64,000 nt of DNA from Litoditis marina (GCA_964036275.1 OZ038439.1:12443095-12507094), one strand, 5' to 3'; shown: positions 48,108 to 60,159, counted from the stretch's first letter. Made by a program: numbers and translations. Notes: generated by a model from the sequence alone, not told the origin.

Positions 48108-49626
48108 ATTTCCATTATATATATGTTCTTCTTGTATTACTCTTTCTGCCAAATCATTGGGGGAATGTGAAGCATACGTGAGTTTGCTAAGAGAATTTTC
48201 GAAATCACACGGGAACTACCCTGTGGAAACCTGCGAATCAGTTTGTGAGTTCGTGTATGAAAAAAGTAGCTTGACATTTTATGTATTTCTCGTTTTTGGC
48301 TGTGATCGTGAATACAGCCCGCTAATTGTGTCGCCTAACAACGAGCAAACTTACCGAGCACTCATCGCAGAGAAACAAGCTCTCTTCCATGTGGGAACTA
48401 CTTGCTCTACTCCTTCAACTCGTTGAACTACGGTACTCGAGCGGTGTCTGTCACGAGAGTGTGAGTACATCCAACGAAGATTGCGATGAAGTTCACTAAC
48501 AATTAACAGTAACGTATGTACACATATTCACATGTGTATTAATCGAGATAGTGATCATCATACTTGTCACAGATATTGTGTACACAGCTTCTTGTGAGTA
48601 ATAAAAATAAATGTATATGGAAAATGTGTTATATCCAGAATTGAATGTCAGAGGTAGAGTAACACAATTGTTGCGCATCAAAAACTTTCCCAGTAATTTA
48701 TTGTGAGAACCGCTCGCTCGCTGTTGTCCGATAAATGATGTAGCATAGTTCTCAATTTATTCGGGCTTCGGAAGAATCGCGAATAAACTATTCTATTTTT
48801 TATAATGTATGTTTTTGATCAACATAAGTTTTATTCAATATTAAATAGTTGCAGTAATGTCTTTTATATAAGTTTACCTTTTTCATGCTTTTTTGTACTA
48901 CAGCATTACACAGTTCTTGATGGCAGTTTTTCTATGGACGAGGATCGCTGTCTGACCGTTATGGTAACCTACTCGCGAACCAAGTTAGTTGAAAACCAAG
49001 TTGAAAAAGTTTGATTGGATATAATGGAGTGTTTTTCGAGATTGAACCTGTTGTATGGTAGAGTGCAAATCACTTTTAGTTAAAACATTCGATTACACAT
49101 TTGAATTTTCCGTTCTATGCAAACTTCAAAACTGCCCAATTCGGATTTTGGGCAGTTGTATGAGACACATTAAACCAGGATCAGTTGAAATAATTGTTCA
49201 TCTCCTCAACAAAATTCACGTGAATAAACCCGAATGAAATGTTCGTAATCATACTGTAGGCTTCTCATGAAAAGTTTTAGATTTATGAGGTGAGTTTATG
49301 AAGTTTTCGAGAGCTTGATACAGCGCGTAATGGGTACGGTAGGAACGTGATAGTTTATCATTTATAGACTGAAACAGCAACACAAAACGTCAGTGAACAT
49401 TTGAATTCAGGTTTGCACCTGGGAGAGAAACATGTTCTAGTGATCAGTTGGAGATTATCAGTTTGGATTAACAGTGAGCTTGGGGATAAAAACAAGCCAA
49501 ATGACCTCTACATAAAGCTCCTTGATGTGGTTTTCGCATGTTTCAGTTCGTTTCAGTAGCTTTTACATCAATCTGGACAAGGCGGATGGCATCGAGATTC
49601 TTCAATTTCGAGTTTATTCAAACAAT
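48108..49626 (+). pseudogene. Galectin-like copy H, truncated
   Basis: Recognisable exons: a first exon about 48108-48178, then 48904-48983 (80 nt) and 49557-49626 (70 nt) with family phases. Exon 2 reads VLDGSFSMDEDRC and exon 3 SFYINLDKADG and ILQFRVYSNN. The first exon lacks an ATG at the family position and changes frame: the hydrophobic VLLVLLFLPNH and the final ECEAY before the donor are in different frames. Exons 4 and 5 were not found before the next gene at 51.1 kb; a SINE-like copy, a hairpin fragment and a minisatellite occupy that space. The leader shares AACCAGTAAAAC with gene G. Probably a dead copy. Confidence 0.65.
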
Positions 49627-49727
49627 GTTAGTTATCTTATGTAACAATAGTTATTCGAGTAGAACTAAATATGCAATTGTGTTGCTTCACAAAACACGAA
49701 GGTTATAGAAACTATCAGAGCTGAGCT

Positions 49728-49906
49728 GTGTAGCGAGTGCCAAATTTATAACTTTCTGCAAGCAAAAGATTCGTAGCAGGGCGCTAACCACTGCCCTATT
49801 AGAGCACATTAGGGGCAGGCTTTGGAATCGAAGACATGTATGCGTACACAGCGGAAAGTGAGATATACAGTACCCTCCCGCCTTTCCGTTGGCGACGACT
49901 ACAGTT
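49728..49906 (-). mobile_element. tRNA-derived SINE-like copy, third family, copy 2
   Basis: Closely matches 32697-32890, including GCAGGCTTTGGAATCGAAG and CGCCTTTCCGTTGGCGACG, with a box A-like region in minus orientation (box B is lost here). It lies where exon 4 of gene copy H would be expected. Confidence 0.6.
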
Positions 49907-50424
49907 TGGTTTGTGAAGATATTAGTCACACTTCTGACGGAAAAATAGGTATATGTGCCTAGATGTAGATGCTTTGAATGTTCGTCCCTTTTTCAAGAAT
50001 TATAATCTTCTAGACAGCCAGACCACTTTGTTAGTCTACAATTCACTTTGTTTTAGAGAGGCAACCTCTCTAGAGCATGAATGCATGTTAAACGGAGGCT
50101 ATGATGCTTGAAACATCCCGGGCCGGGTTGGAATGCTATCAGGAGCTGAATTGGTAGGGAAATATCAGAGTGTACGTCAATTGAGCGGATCCATTTGGGC
50201 GAAACCAGCTGGGCAGGCAACTTAGAGCGGGGGTCAAATGCGCGATGCGCTTTTTGAGCGAGAACCATAATAGCAGACGATTTGATGCACCCGGCACAAA
50301 CTACACTACCGCACTCTTCCAATTGCAGAACCGCGGGCCATACGCGGGCAACAAATTCATCGGCCGCAGGCCGATGAATTTGTTGGAACACGGGAGTACT
50401 CGTTTTTCCGAGAAGGGTTTCATA

Positions 50425-50655
50425 CATTTATTGACACATGTTCAGTTTTAAAAGTACACGTTCAGTTTTAGTAGCACACGTTTGGTTTCCTACTTGCATA
50501 AACGCGTGTTCAGTTTCTGAAACACACGTTTCGTTCTCTACTTGCATACACATACTCTCCTTTTCAAAAGTACACGTTCAGTTTCAAAAGTACACGTTCA
50601 GTTTCAGAAGTACACGCTTTGTTTCCTACTTGCATATACACGTGTTCAGTTTAGC
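50425..50655. repeat. ACACGTTCAGTTT minisatellite
   Basis: About eight diverged units of AAGTACACGTTCAGTTTC alternating with TTTCCTACTTGCATA. The open frame across it is a by-product. Confidence 0.75.
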
Positions 50656-51129
50656 AGTCACTAAATTGAAAGGATTGGGTTTTTGAGACTACCACAAATA
50701 CATACATAATGAATTTTCATTATGGTTAAATATAAAACATAAAACTCGTACAACCTGAAAAAACGTAGAAATCTGATCAAATTCTATAGTAAACAACTAT
50801 TCCATTGAATATGAATGACATGTATATGTATATAAATTGATATGAAAACATATAATGTATATAATTAAATACAATAAAATCATCCCAACTCATGTGAAGA
50901 GTGCAATTTCAAATAAACACTCTACTCCATGCACATTCAATGAATGAATAAATAAACAATCATTGCACATATATAAAGGCTAAGGCAACATTACTGGGCT
51001 GAAGATCAAATTGAACCTGTATTCATGAGATAAAGGTAAAGGCAAAAAAGGCCTAAACAAGTATTTAGGTCATAGTGTTCAGCCATATACAGCCATATTC
51101 TCGCAACATCCGGAAAAATACGTAATTAA

Positions 51130-54100
51130 TTATACCGGGCTAATCTGCAGTAAGTAATCTAGCCAACACTGATCACTCCTCCGTTCTTTCATACATCTGT
51201 CCTTCAGACTGTATGCCTTCTGTGACAAGGGGATGGGTGCATGAGGTCGAGGCCATTCACGATTCGCAATTCCTTGAGCTCTGATATTCCGCTTGTGTTC
51301 CCAAAGCAACTTGAGCTGTTTGATGTAGCCGAACATTGTTGGGTGACTGTCCTTGCAGTACTTCTGTAATATTGTTGAATAATAAATGAGTGTGGTACAA
51401 CTACAGGATAATAGAATACAATGCTGAATTAATTGTAGTTTAATGTGTATTATGGTAACTGCGAGATAACTATGAAGAGGTTGTGCTTTGTGAAATGAGG
51501 CTGTGTCCTCAATGAAAGAGGCTGTGTCCTCAATAACAACTGACTAGATCAGTAAAATTGAACTACAACGATAGCTCAAAGTCAAAGTAAAGACTGCAAA
51601 AAATGTTGTTGAAGGAATAAACATCGACATCCATACTTCTGTGAGGATAATTATCCAATTAATAAGATTAACTGACCCCAAAGTCCGCGTTGTATACTTC
51701 AGATGGATTATTGGTCATCTGTCCATCTCGCATCAGTCGCACATACACACTCCAAGTTTCGGGTGGATATCTCGGTCTTCTCCATCGACCCGTGACACTT
51801 TTGATCCCGATATACGTGGTCGCGAAGTAGTTGACATACTCTAAACCAGCGTAAAGTTAACAGTCATGATGATAAATTTACACATTCATCTTTATGATCC
51901 ACGGAATGATAAATCCTTTCAAGTGTGGAATGAAAATACAGAATTTCGAACAATTTAGTGTCTACAATAAATCAGAGTTCAGTTTCAACATGCTTAAAAA
52001 ACTTGCGATCTACATCTTTGTAATCATATTGAATCATGATAACCCGACGTTACGGGGTTAATATGAAATCATTTTTAGTAAATAAAAGTTCGGAAATACA
52101 TGATGATGAAGTGAATAAACACAAAAAGCATATTTGGGAAAAGATCTCTCACCTTGTAACGTTTCTTGAACATTTTCGTCCAACGTTTCCATGTACCGTA
52201 GAACATCTAAAAACGCCGGTTGAATATCTTCGGGTTTCAGATATTGTAGAGAAGTGAGTAAGTGTACAACCAGACGAAATCTTGGATCATCTCACTCAAA
52301 TCCTGAAATAAAAAAAATAGAATTTAAAATTATACCGGTTGTAATTTACAGCTTTGCAAAGCTAAATGGTTGCATTTTTGTATTATCATTATCTAAAGGG
52401 GAACATACATCTCTTCTCAGTAGCACTCGTTTATTTAATATGTTTGTGAAGTTTCGGAATTATATGAGAAATTACTGAACTATAACGAATTCATAAACAT
52501 GGTATCGACAATCAACTGATGAGGTAAACTGATTCTAAGAAAAGACTGACCGTATTCTTTCGTTTGTCGCAGCAGAGACTGTTTCAGATGGAACGAACAG
52601 TAATTCACTTCACAAGCTGGAAAGACCTGGGAAGATCTTTGCTGCATTTGAAGCGCCCAGCTCAAAATCTGGAATGCATTACCTCTTATTTTTAATTGAA
52701 TTATTAGGTTAAATGAGGTGTATGTGAATGAACACACTAATTGGTAAGCTGGTACAGGTAGGCCTAATATTTCTTTCAAGCGACAGGGAAAGGGTGCCGC
52801 CCAGGGCATGCCGAGAATTTGCCCATGGCACATCTGCCCAACTATGAGGGCGATACCTAGTCAATGCCTGGACAGATTTGCCATGGGCATGCCCAGACGA
52901 TGAAAATCAGTTCTGGGGACCCTTAATAGGTTTTCTTTATTAAAATCCCATTCAATCATATTTCATTCAATAGATATTCTCGAAAAAACTTTTTATTACT
53001 TAAGTAACAACAACAACAAACAACAGTAACAGCAAAACAAACAAAGAATAACCAGCATAAAAAACAATGCAAATACCTGACAAAGGTGGCAGAAAAACAT
53101 AATTTAACAGAGAAAAATAGCTACAAACACGTTTTACAAGTTAAATCTAAATGCAATATATATAAGGTAATTCGAAGAGGGAAAGTACTAATTACATGTT
53201 GGATACTTATGAATGTGATAGAGTATTATCAGAATTGAGTCTTTCACTTTTCCCAGATTTACTATAGTGGCCAAAACTAAGTAACTGGTCAGAATAATAA
53301 TGATAAGAATGAGCTATTCTTCTTCAAAACAAGAAACATATAATATTTTAGTGAAAAGATCTCCAAAGAAGACGCTTATTGCCCAACTATGGGATCAAGG
53401 GTTAAAACCAAACTTTTAATGCTACAAGAGTTGGCCGAAATATAATGTTTTCTTAAAACTTTTCCTTACAAAGGAGAACTTTCCAAGAGCACGACCATGA
53501 ATCAGCTTCATTTGCACACTGGCAATATGACCTAGAAACATGATGATTCTCATTCTCACAGCCTCATTGATAGTCCATCTCACATTTTGATCACTCATTC
53601 ACTTGCTAAACAAACCTAATAGAAACCATAACCAAAAAAAACATGCTAGAACCTAGACTGAAACGTGTTTATGAACCATTCAAGTTGTTGATACGGGGCT
53701 CACCGATATCCAAGCTGTCACTACACCCGACAAGGTACAAATACTGGAAATGTATACGAAAACCATCAAGATCGGTCATCTGTTACGCACTCAGCTAACC
53801 AGTTCCTGTTCCTTACAACTTACAAGTAAGTTGAAAGTTACAGTTAGTTACAAGTTAGAAAGATCGGTGACCAAAAACAGAATACATGTGAGCAAAGTTA
53901 GCCGTGAATAAGGTTCACTGAGCACATATTTTTCATAATAACGGACTACCGCTCACTTTCAGTTAGATGAGAGGGCTATTCCCCAAGACACCGGCTTTGT
54001 CTTTTTAGTTGGACCAAATGAACACCTAATGGTACAGAAGTTCTAACTCAGAGACGCCTCACGTATGTAATTGAAACGGTAAAATTGAAATGTGCTTCAA

Positions 54101-57100
54101 TGTGACCTACAACCTACTTCAATATTCCCAGAAGGGCAAGTGTGGCGATACCAAGGATGACACCGGATATAACTTGATGGTTGACTCAGATCTCCTGAAA
54201 CAGAAAAGCCGTGATAATGATAACAATCACAAGTGGGCCAAGTGGGCGGTTTACACATGAAACCAGGTTGCATGCAACCAAGTTGCATGTGTTAAGAAAA
54301 TTCGGTTGCTTTCCAAATGCAACCGAGTTGCATTTGGTTGCTTTCCAAATGCAACCAAACACACAATTTTTGGACATTTTCCTGATTTACTGCAATTTGG
54401 TTGCATTTGAAAAGCAACCGAAAGCAACCCGGTTGCATTTGGAGAGCAACCGAACTGTCTTTACACATGCAACCCGGTTGCATTTTGGTTGCATGCAACC
54501 CGTTTGTTTGTGTAATTGGCCTCACAAGTGAACACCTGAGAACTCATTTGACCAGACCATACATAACGCAACCACTATTGTATTTGTGTACACATACGGG
54601 GTACTAAACATGATCAAATGAGAACCACTCAACATCTAAACTATAATGAAAACAATAAATTAACGCAATAGTAATAAGGTTTCAGATAGAAGAGCATAGG
54701 TAATAGAAAAATTCTCCCTCTACAGAAAAGTAATCAGTTAAAGGTTCCCTTAGGCCTGAGGTGATTACCCAATGAACTCAGAACATTTAAAAAAGTTATA
54801 AGTCACTTGTGCGCTTCTGCCCCAGTTATAGGAAAAAATAAAGATCTCCCGATCAAATAACTGATCGCATCTGTGGCCCCAATTGAAAGTTGCATTGATA
54901 ATTGATGTTTAGAAAAAAACAATAGTCTGAGATCAAAGTGAACGCACCATACTTATGCTTTCCTCTAACATATTTGCCGCCAGCACCGAGCATCAGCCAC
55001 CAGCCATACCGATATCACGAAGAATTGCGGATATCTGGAACAAAAATGCAGTTAACCTTAACCTTTTCAGTGGGAACAAAATATCTCGTTGGTCTATTGG
55101 CTAAGCAGCATGTAGAAGTATCTCAAAACTACAGAAAAACATATCCATCAAACGTAGGCAAGTCTTCGTTACGTATGTATGTATCTAATGTGAAAATGTG
55201 AATACTTAACAGCGATAACCCCATATATTAGATGTACATAGCTATACAACATTAAAAGGTGAGACAACCACGCGTTGTTGTTGGCCTGCCGTCAAGCGGT
55301 GCAAGCTCACACAAAAATTATATTTTTCACAGAGATTGAACCTCATTTGACTGCCTAAATCTGAACAAACGAATAACTTAAAAACTATGGCATTCTGTTC
55401 TTCTTCTCAAATTAAAAATTAACCTAGAAATCAAACGATTATACGATATTCCTATTAAATCCACTTCCCTTTTTGAGATTGATCACGGTACTGAAGTTTT
55501 GAAGAGCGAATCATACGAAAAATGAAGGCAGAAACTAATTAAAATTAGTAAAAAGTGGGGGAACCAACAAATGTGTGAGTTGTGTTTGGTTCGACCTCGA
55601 TATCAGCAAAAAGTGAACGATACGAATTGCTATGATACTGTAGCAGGAGTATTCTGCAAAAATAGAACAATACAAATGTTGCACAATGGTTCACGAAGCC
55701 CGCATGATATTTCAGAAATTGCCGAAGGGTAATTCATGTGTACTTTGACGACATGCGTGCGTTGTGAACCATTGTGCAACATTTGTATTGTTCTATTTTT
55801 GCAGAATACTTCTGCTACAGTATCATAGCAATTCGTATCGTTCACTTTTTGCTGATATCGAGGTCGAACCAAACACAACTCACACATTTGTTGGTTCCCC
55901 CACTTTTTACTAATTGTCCTTTTTTTGCTAGTTGTACTCCTACAATTTCATATGTTGCCTATTCACAGAGTGGATCTTGTGAACTCATTATATTATTATG
56001 GAAATCTCAGTTTTGTGTGTGCACGAAGCCGAATGCAGACCATAAAATTGCTGATGTTCTAATATGACGCAGGTTACTGGCTCTGTGACTATCAACAACT
56101 GAACAAAACCGCTAAACGTTCCGATTGACATGTACACCGCTTTTAGCGGCGATAAGCGATGGGGATTGGCGCCATTGACAAATCTACAATTAGAGACACC
56201 AACTCACTTACAATATAGCCATTATTTCCAATACCACATCAAAAACCTTCGTTGAAACTTTTTTTTCATTCCTGTGTCAATTGACACACGCGTCTGGCGC
56301 CAGGACGAAACGAAATTTTCTAGGTTTTTGACCTACCAGTACACACTACATGTGTCAATTACTGATTGGAGCAATTTGGCGCCATCTGGCGCCTGGTGCG
56401 AGCGCCAGAAGAGAAATTTCAGTTTTGGAAAAAGACTTTCACACTTTCCACCAAAATATTCAATTTATATTAGTGTTCAACATTTTAGTTGATGATAAAT
56501 AGTGTTTCGCCGTTTTTGGCGCCTATTGGCGCCAGCGCCGGGCGCCAATGATGATGTATCCATCTCATATTTGGCGCGACGGGTTAACTTTTGCATTATA
56601 ACTCATGTTTCAAATTTCAGCTAAATCGGTTCGATCGTTTTTCCAATAGTGGTTTTTGGCGCCTATTGGCGCCCGCGCCAATGAGGAGCTATACATCTCA
56701 TATTTGGCGCGGCGGGCTAAATTTTGCATTAGAACGCATGTTTCAAATTTCAGCTAAATCGGTTCGATAGTTTTTCCAATAGTCGTTTTTGGCGCCTATT
56801 GGCGCCCGCGCCCGGCGCCAGAGATTACATATACATTTCATACTTGTCGCGACGAGCTAACTTTTGCCATAGAATAGATGTTTCAAATTTCAGTCAAATT
56901 GGTTCAGTAGTTTTTCCACTACGATGCGGACAGAATTCCGTGAGGGACGAGGGAGGAGGGACGAGGGAGGAGGGACGAGGGACGAGGGACGAGGGACGAG
57001 GGACGAATTACGGCGGAACTTTTCAACAACGACACGAAACCATAACTCAGGCGAAAATGATCTGATTTGGCTGAAATTTTCACACAATGTTCACTTCGTG

Positions 57101-58933
57101 ATTCTCTAACGTTCTCTTTTCTAGTTTTCAAAAAAAGAATATGTTTGAAGATTTTTGTTAATTAAAAGGAAAAAACGAGTCCGCAATGGCCAAACCAAAG
57201 ACAACTCACGCAGAGCGCTTCGCGCTCCGCGCGATATTAATATAAACAAAAATTACAGAGAAAAAATATGACGCCGCATTTCCAACGCGGTCGTCTAACA
57301 ACGCGAATACCCCAGTAAACGCCGTGCACGTTTGACGTTTGGGCGCGTTTGGAACATTTCGCCCATGGCATGCCGTGGGCGGCGAGGTCTCTGAGGATGT
57401 TTTCCGTTAGTGTAGATCAATGTACTTCTAAAAGTAGGTAAGAGCACTCGAGCCTAAATTCTTTTGGGAAAGTCACATATAAAACGGACTACATTTTGTC
57501 GCTTAGTCGGACCTTACTGGTGTATGGAAAGTTCTAAAAAATACGTACTTCAAATTAAAACCTTGAAATACTGAAAGAAGATCTCACCCATAGTAATCGA
57601 ACGCAGTCCAGTGCAATCTACCATACTTCTGATGACAGTGAAGAGTTTGTGGTAGACGTTTTGTTCTCTGCTCCCAATGAAGCATGTGAAGCAGTTCACA
57701 TAGCATCCCTCGTACTGGGAACAAATTTTACATCAAAGCTTCATTGATCGCTCTTTACGTTATGCAACGAATAAGGTTGACAGCATACACATACACCAGT
57801 AAGGTCCAACAAAAAAGGACAAAAAGTAGTCCTTTTTTCGCTTCAAACACGTGAAAAATGATGATTTCGCACCAAAATCAGAGAATTTCTACCGTTTTCA
57901 GCAAAGGAGTAGTCCGTTTTTCGAATTTTTCTGACTATTAGGCCACCTTTACCGGAATAGGGTTGACAGTTAGAAGCAATTAAAAAGACACACAACTTAC
58001 CACGGTTCCACAGTTGTAGGTCTGTACAAAATACTCAGGATTTCTTTTCATTTCGCCATCAAAGTGTAAACGGCCGGTGCCCTTCTCCCACGCTTTCTTC
58101 CCAAAGGCTGAAGAAATGATTACGATTCCATTCGGCTGCTCGATTTCACTGGTATCGTTGAACGCCAGTATCCGTTTACCTGCAAAAGAATTTACATGGA
58201 TTAAGCGGTACTTTTTCCAAACCGACAAGTGTGATACTGTTCTACACTTTAATCTCGAAGTTTAATAATTTTCCAACTTGTATAGTCTCTTCATTACAAT
58301 CACTCATATCTCGAAACCTCTGGGTTAATAGTAAGAAAACGTAAGCTTCCTAGCAAAGCATTTTCCTATAATTTGAAAATTATAGGCAAATGGAAAACAT
58401 CGAAGCTGATAAACACCACCATTAGACGAGGCAGCACCATGCCAATACTGCGGGCAATTGCCTACTTACTACAAAACATATAGAGTTCCTGAACCTTTTC
58501 AATGAGGTACAATTAATTCCCATATGGCTCACCATTGAACGTCAACCATTTCTCTGCACCGGTACACTTGAAAGGGTAGGAGTCCTCGGATTTGCTTCCT
58601 TCTGCCATCCTTCTGATTCGCCTAGCAAGAATTTTTGGCGGCGGAATGTGACGTAAAACTCTGAAAATTCAGGAATCTATTTGTATAATAAGCTATTTCG
58701 TAACACTTTCATTCTACTTTTTCTCAACCTGATGTGCGGTCTACTCCATTTCGATAATTTGGAAGCGTGAAACAGACTATATATGCTTTTTCAAAATGCA
58801 CTGAATAAAAATATTTAGTACTAGAAAAAACTCACTCGGGTGAAGCTCCTTTTCTAACCTTGTCGCACACGGCTCTCAAAGTGATATTCCCTTGAACCCA
58901 GAGAGCTTTGCCTCTGTTAATGCGAATTAGAGC
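51130..58933 (-). CDS. MULE-type (Mutator-like) transposase gene, probably defective
   Basis: Eight minus-strand exons: 58933-58836, 58660-58533, 58179-58001, 57714-57588, 52668-52551, 52290-52153, 51840-51677, 51363-51130. The MULE DDE domain is recognised by HFDGEMKRNPEYFVQTY (first D), YVNCFTCFIG, SITM-DFE (second D, split over exons 4 and 5), NYCSFHLKQSLLRQT (CxFH block) and MTNNPSEVYN (C-terminal E). Phases agree throughout, except that exon 5 carries a 10-bp duplication that shifts the frame between DFE and CxFH, and exon 6 has an in-frame TGA if the canonical TTTCAG acceptor is used, avoided only with a weaker GAG acceptor. The N-terminal exon with any FLYWCH or other zinc finger is missing. 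Intron 4 is 4.9 kb and full of repeats. No flanking terminal repeats were seen, so it may be an old transposon or a host gene derived from one. Confidence 0.75.
54245..54515. repeat. GGTTGCATTTGG / CCAAATGCAACC palindromic minisatellite
   Basis: Units of ATGCAACCNNGTTGCAT in both orientations, spaced by CCAAATGC or TGGTTGCTTTCC, repeated about ten times. Many units are self-complementary, so the array can fold into a row of hairpins. Confidence 0.75.
55543..55915. mobile_element. 373-bp near-perfect palindrome, foldback MITE
   Basis: Arms 55543-55694 and 55764-55915 (152 bp each) are inverted copies with a single difference noticed (GGAGTATTC against AATACTTCTG), around a 69-bp loop. Ends are AATTAGTAAAAAGTGGGGG. 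No coding capacity. The high arm identity means recent origin or gene conversion. Confidence 0.85.
56280..57006. repeat. GGCGCC-rich tandem repeat and GAGGGAC array
   Basis: Three roughly 135-bp units (about 56510-56645, 56650-56780, 56785-56925) each contain TTTTTGGCGCCTATTGGCGCC, CATATTTGGCGCG and TTTCAAATTTCAGCTAAATC. A degenerate GGCGCC-containing lead lies at 56290-56410. The last unit runs into about eight GAGGGACGAGG units (56944-57006). Confidence 0.75.
57481..57838. repeat. Inverted repeats flanking MULE exon 4
   Basis: GGACCTTACTGGTGTATG at 57509-57526 is exactly inverted at 57790-57807, and similarity extends outward over about 45 bp (ACGGACTACATTTTGTC against AAAAGTAGTCC). Exon 4 (57714-57588) lies between them. 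A third GTAGTCCGTTTTT occurs near 57909. Confidence 0.65.
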
Positions 58934-58939
58934 CTGCAA

Positions 58940-59160
58940 TTTAACACACATTACAAGGATGAAAACTGCGAGCCTAAAATAGGCTAAATCCAGGGAAATT
59001 CAGGAAAATGGAAGTGGCTGAATTAGAACCGAATTAGGCTTGTCGGCACCTAATTTAGCCTGATATACACCTATTTTAGGTCTGTCGTCAGCTATTTCAG
59101 GCCTGTAGCTCATATTTAGAACTGGAATTAACCTATTTTGGGCTTGTACCTTTCACCTGA
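58940..59160. repeat. TAGGCTAAAT / ATTTTAGGCCT repeat patch
   Basis: Short alternating GCCTAAAATAGGCT, ACCTATTTTAGGTC, CAGGCCTGTAGC motifs just upstream of the first MULE exon found. It occupies the place where the missing N-terminal exon would be sought. No longer unit is clear. Confidence 0.45.
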
Positions 59161-59460
59161 GTAATAGCAAATGTAGTATTGATTTATCATTTGACATTGA
59201 CGACTAATAACTAGATAAACAAACAAAACATTTTATTATTACAACTCGACAGGAAGTATTGTAAGGCATAAGAGATTTTCACAAACATCTGCTCAATATT
59301 ACAACTCTTAATGATCATCGAAACCACCCCTAAAACAAAAAAAAACTACCCATCTCAATTTCGTATTCTCTGGATAACTCCAATATGGTGCATTCCTCTT
59401 GCAACTCAAAAGAATTATCAATCAGTCTGGCTTTTCCCTTACAACCAGTCGTCAAACATC

Positions 59461-60054
59461 CTGAGCGTATATGTCAACTATTTCGGCACAAAGTGAGTTT
59501 AAACCATTTTTTATCGAAAAAAATAAGGAACCTGAAACTAACATACAAATATTCATATTTATTTAACACAACTTTTATCCAACAGGTTCAAATCAAACCG
59601 GTTCAACGAGAATTCTGGAAAAGCGACTCTCATAGCTTACTTGCTCTATTTCTAAATATAAAAATGCAATGCAACGTAGTGAAGTTATTTCTCGCGGTGG
59701 AATGGTGTAGTGGTTAGGGCGCCACGTATCACACAAAGGCTCACACGTTCGATCCCCACCACTGCCAAATCAAGACACTCATTCCTCCGTGGGCGATAAA
59801 TTGTTGCTCTCTGGACGGGTGGAGATGGTAGGCTGAACTCAGTCTGCCTTACAGAGTTTCCCTTAAAGACTGTAACTCCTCGAAGTTTCGCGTGAACGTT
59901 TGAAGAACAGGGGTAACTTCAACTTTAACCGAAATGATTGGTAATTTCAGCAGTTTCTCCATCAATCTCGAAAAATCGGATGAAACGGAGGTTATTCATT
60001 TCAGAGCCTCTCCAGATGAGGTGAGTTCCTCCTGGAGCACAACTCATTCTGTGA
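59461..60054 (+). pseudogene. Inverted partial copy of gene I (exon 2 end, exon 3)
   Basis: This 594-bp segment is an inverted duplicate of about 63245-63838. It begins inside exon 2 (remaining part 59461-59492, CTGAGCGTATATGTCAAC, donor GTGAGT) and includes exon 3 at 59951-60020, reading SSFSINLEKSDETEVIHFRA. Compared with the minus-strand original it reads FRAS instead of FIAF, i.e. two or more substitutions. No exons 4 and 5 follow, so it is a dead fragment. Confidence 0.85.
59688..59925 (+). mobile_element. tRNA-derived SINE-like copy, fourth family
   Basis: TGGAATGGTGTAGTGGTTAG is a good box A context and CACGTTCGATCCCCACC a good box B. The tRNA-like head at 59692-59765 is followed by a body ending GGGGTAACTTC. 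The same copy occurs inverted at 63378-63610 because both lie in the inverted duplication. Confidence 0.7.
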
Positions 60055-60112
60055 TCTAGACCTCAAATGGTAGGTTCATTTGAGAGCTGGCAACATTTTT
60101 TTTTGATTTTTT

Positions 60113-60159
60113 GATTCTTCCCATTCTTCCGAAAAAATTTCGGAAGAATGGGGAGAATC
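60113..60159. repeat. Perfect-looking 47-bp hairpin
   Basis: GATTCTTCCCATTCTTCCGAA and its near-perfect inverse TTCGGAAGAATGGGGAGAATC surround a short A/T loop. It lies just outside the inverted duplication breakpoint at 60054. Confidence 0.65.

Larger units (their letters stand above)
52669..57587. other. 4.9-kb repeat-filled intron of the MULE gene
   Basis: No other exon recognised. It contains a CATGGGCA/TGCCCATGG palindromic patch (about 52800-52910), an AACCNNNTTGCAT minisatellite (54245-54515), a 373-bp palindrome (55543-55915), a GGCGCC-rich tandem repeat (56280-56930), a GAGGGACGAGG array (56944-57006) and a GC-rich inverted repeat (GCGCTTCGCGCTCCGCGC near 57215). Confidence 0.6.

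Noticed and set aside
48076..48426. 116-codon frame over the first exon of copy H
   Set aside because: It has no ATG, reads through the conserved GTGAGT donor, and its later part matches nothing.
55630..56067. Open frames on both strands near 55.6-56.0 kb
   Set aside because: They are mirror products of the palindrome at 55543-55915.
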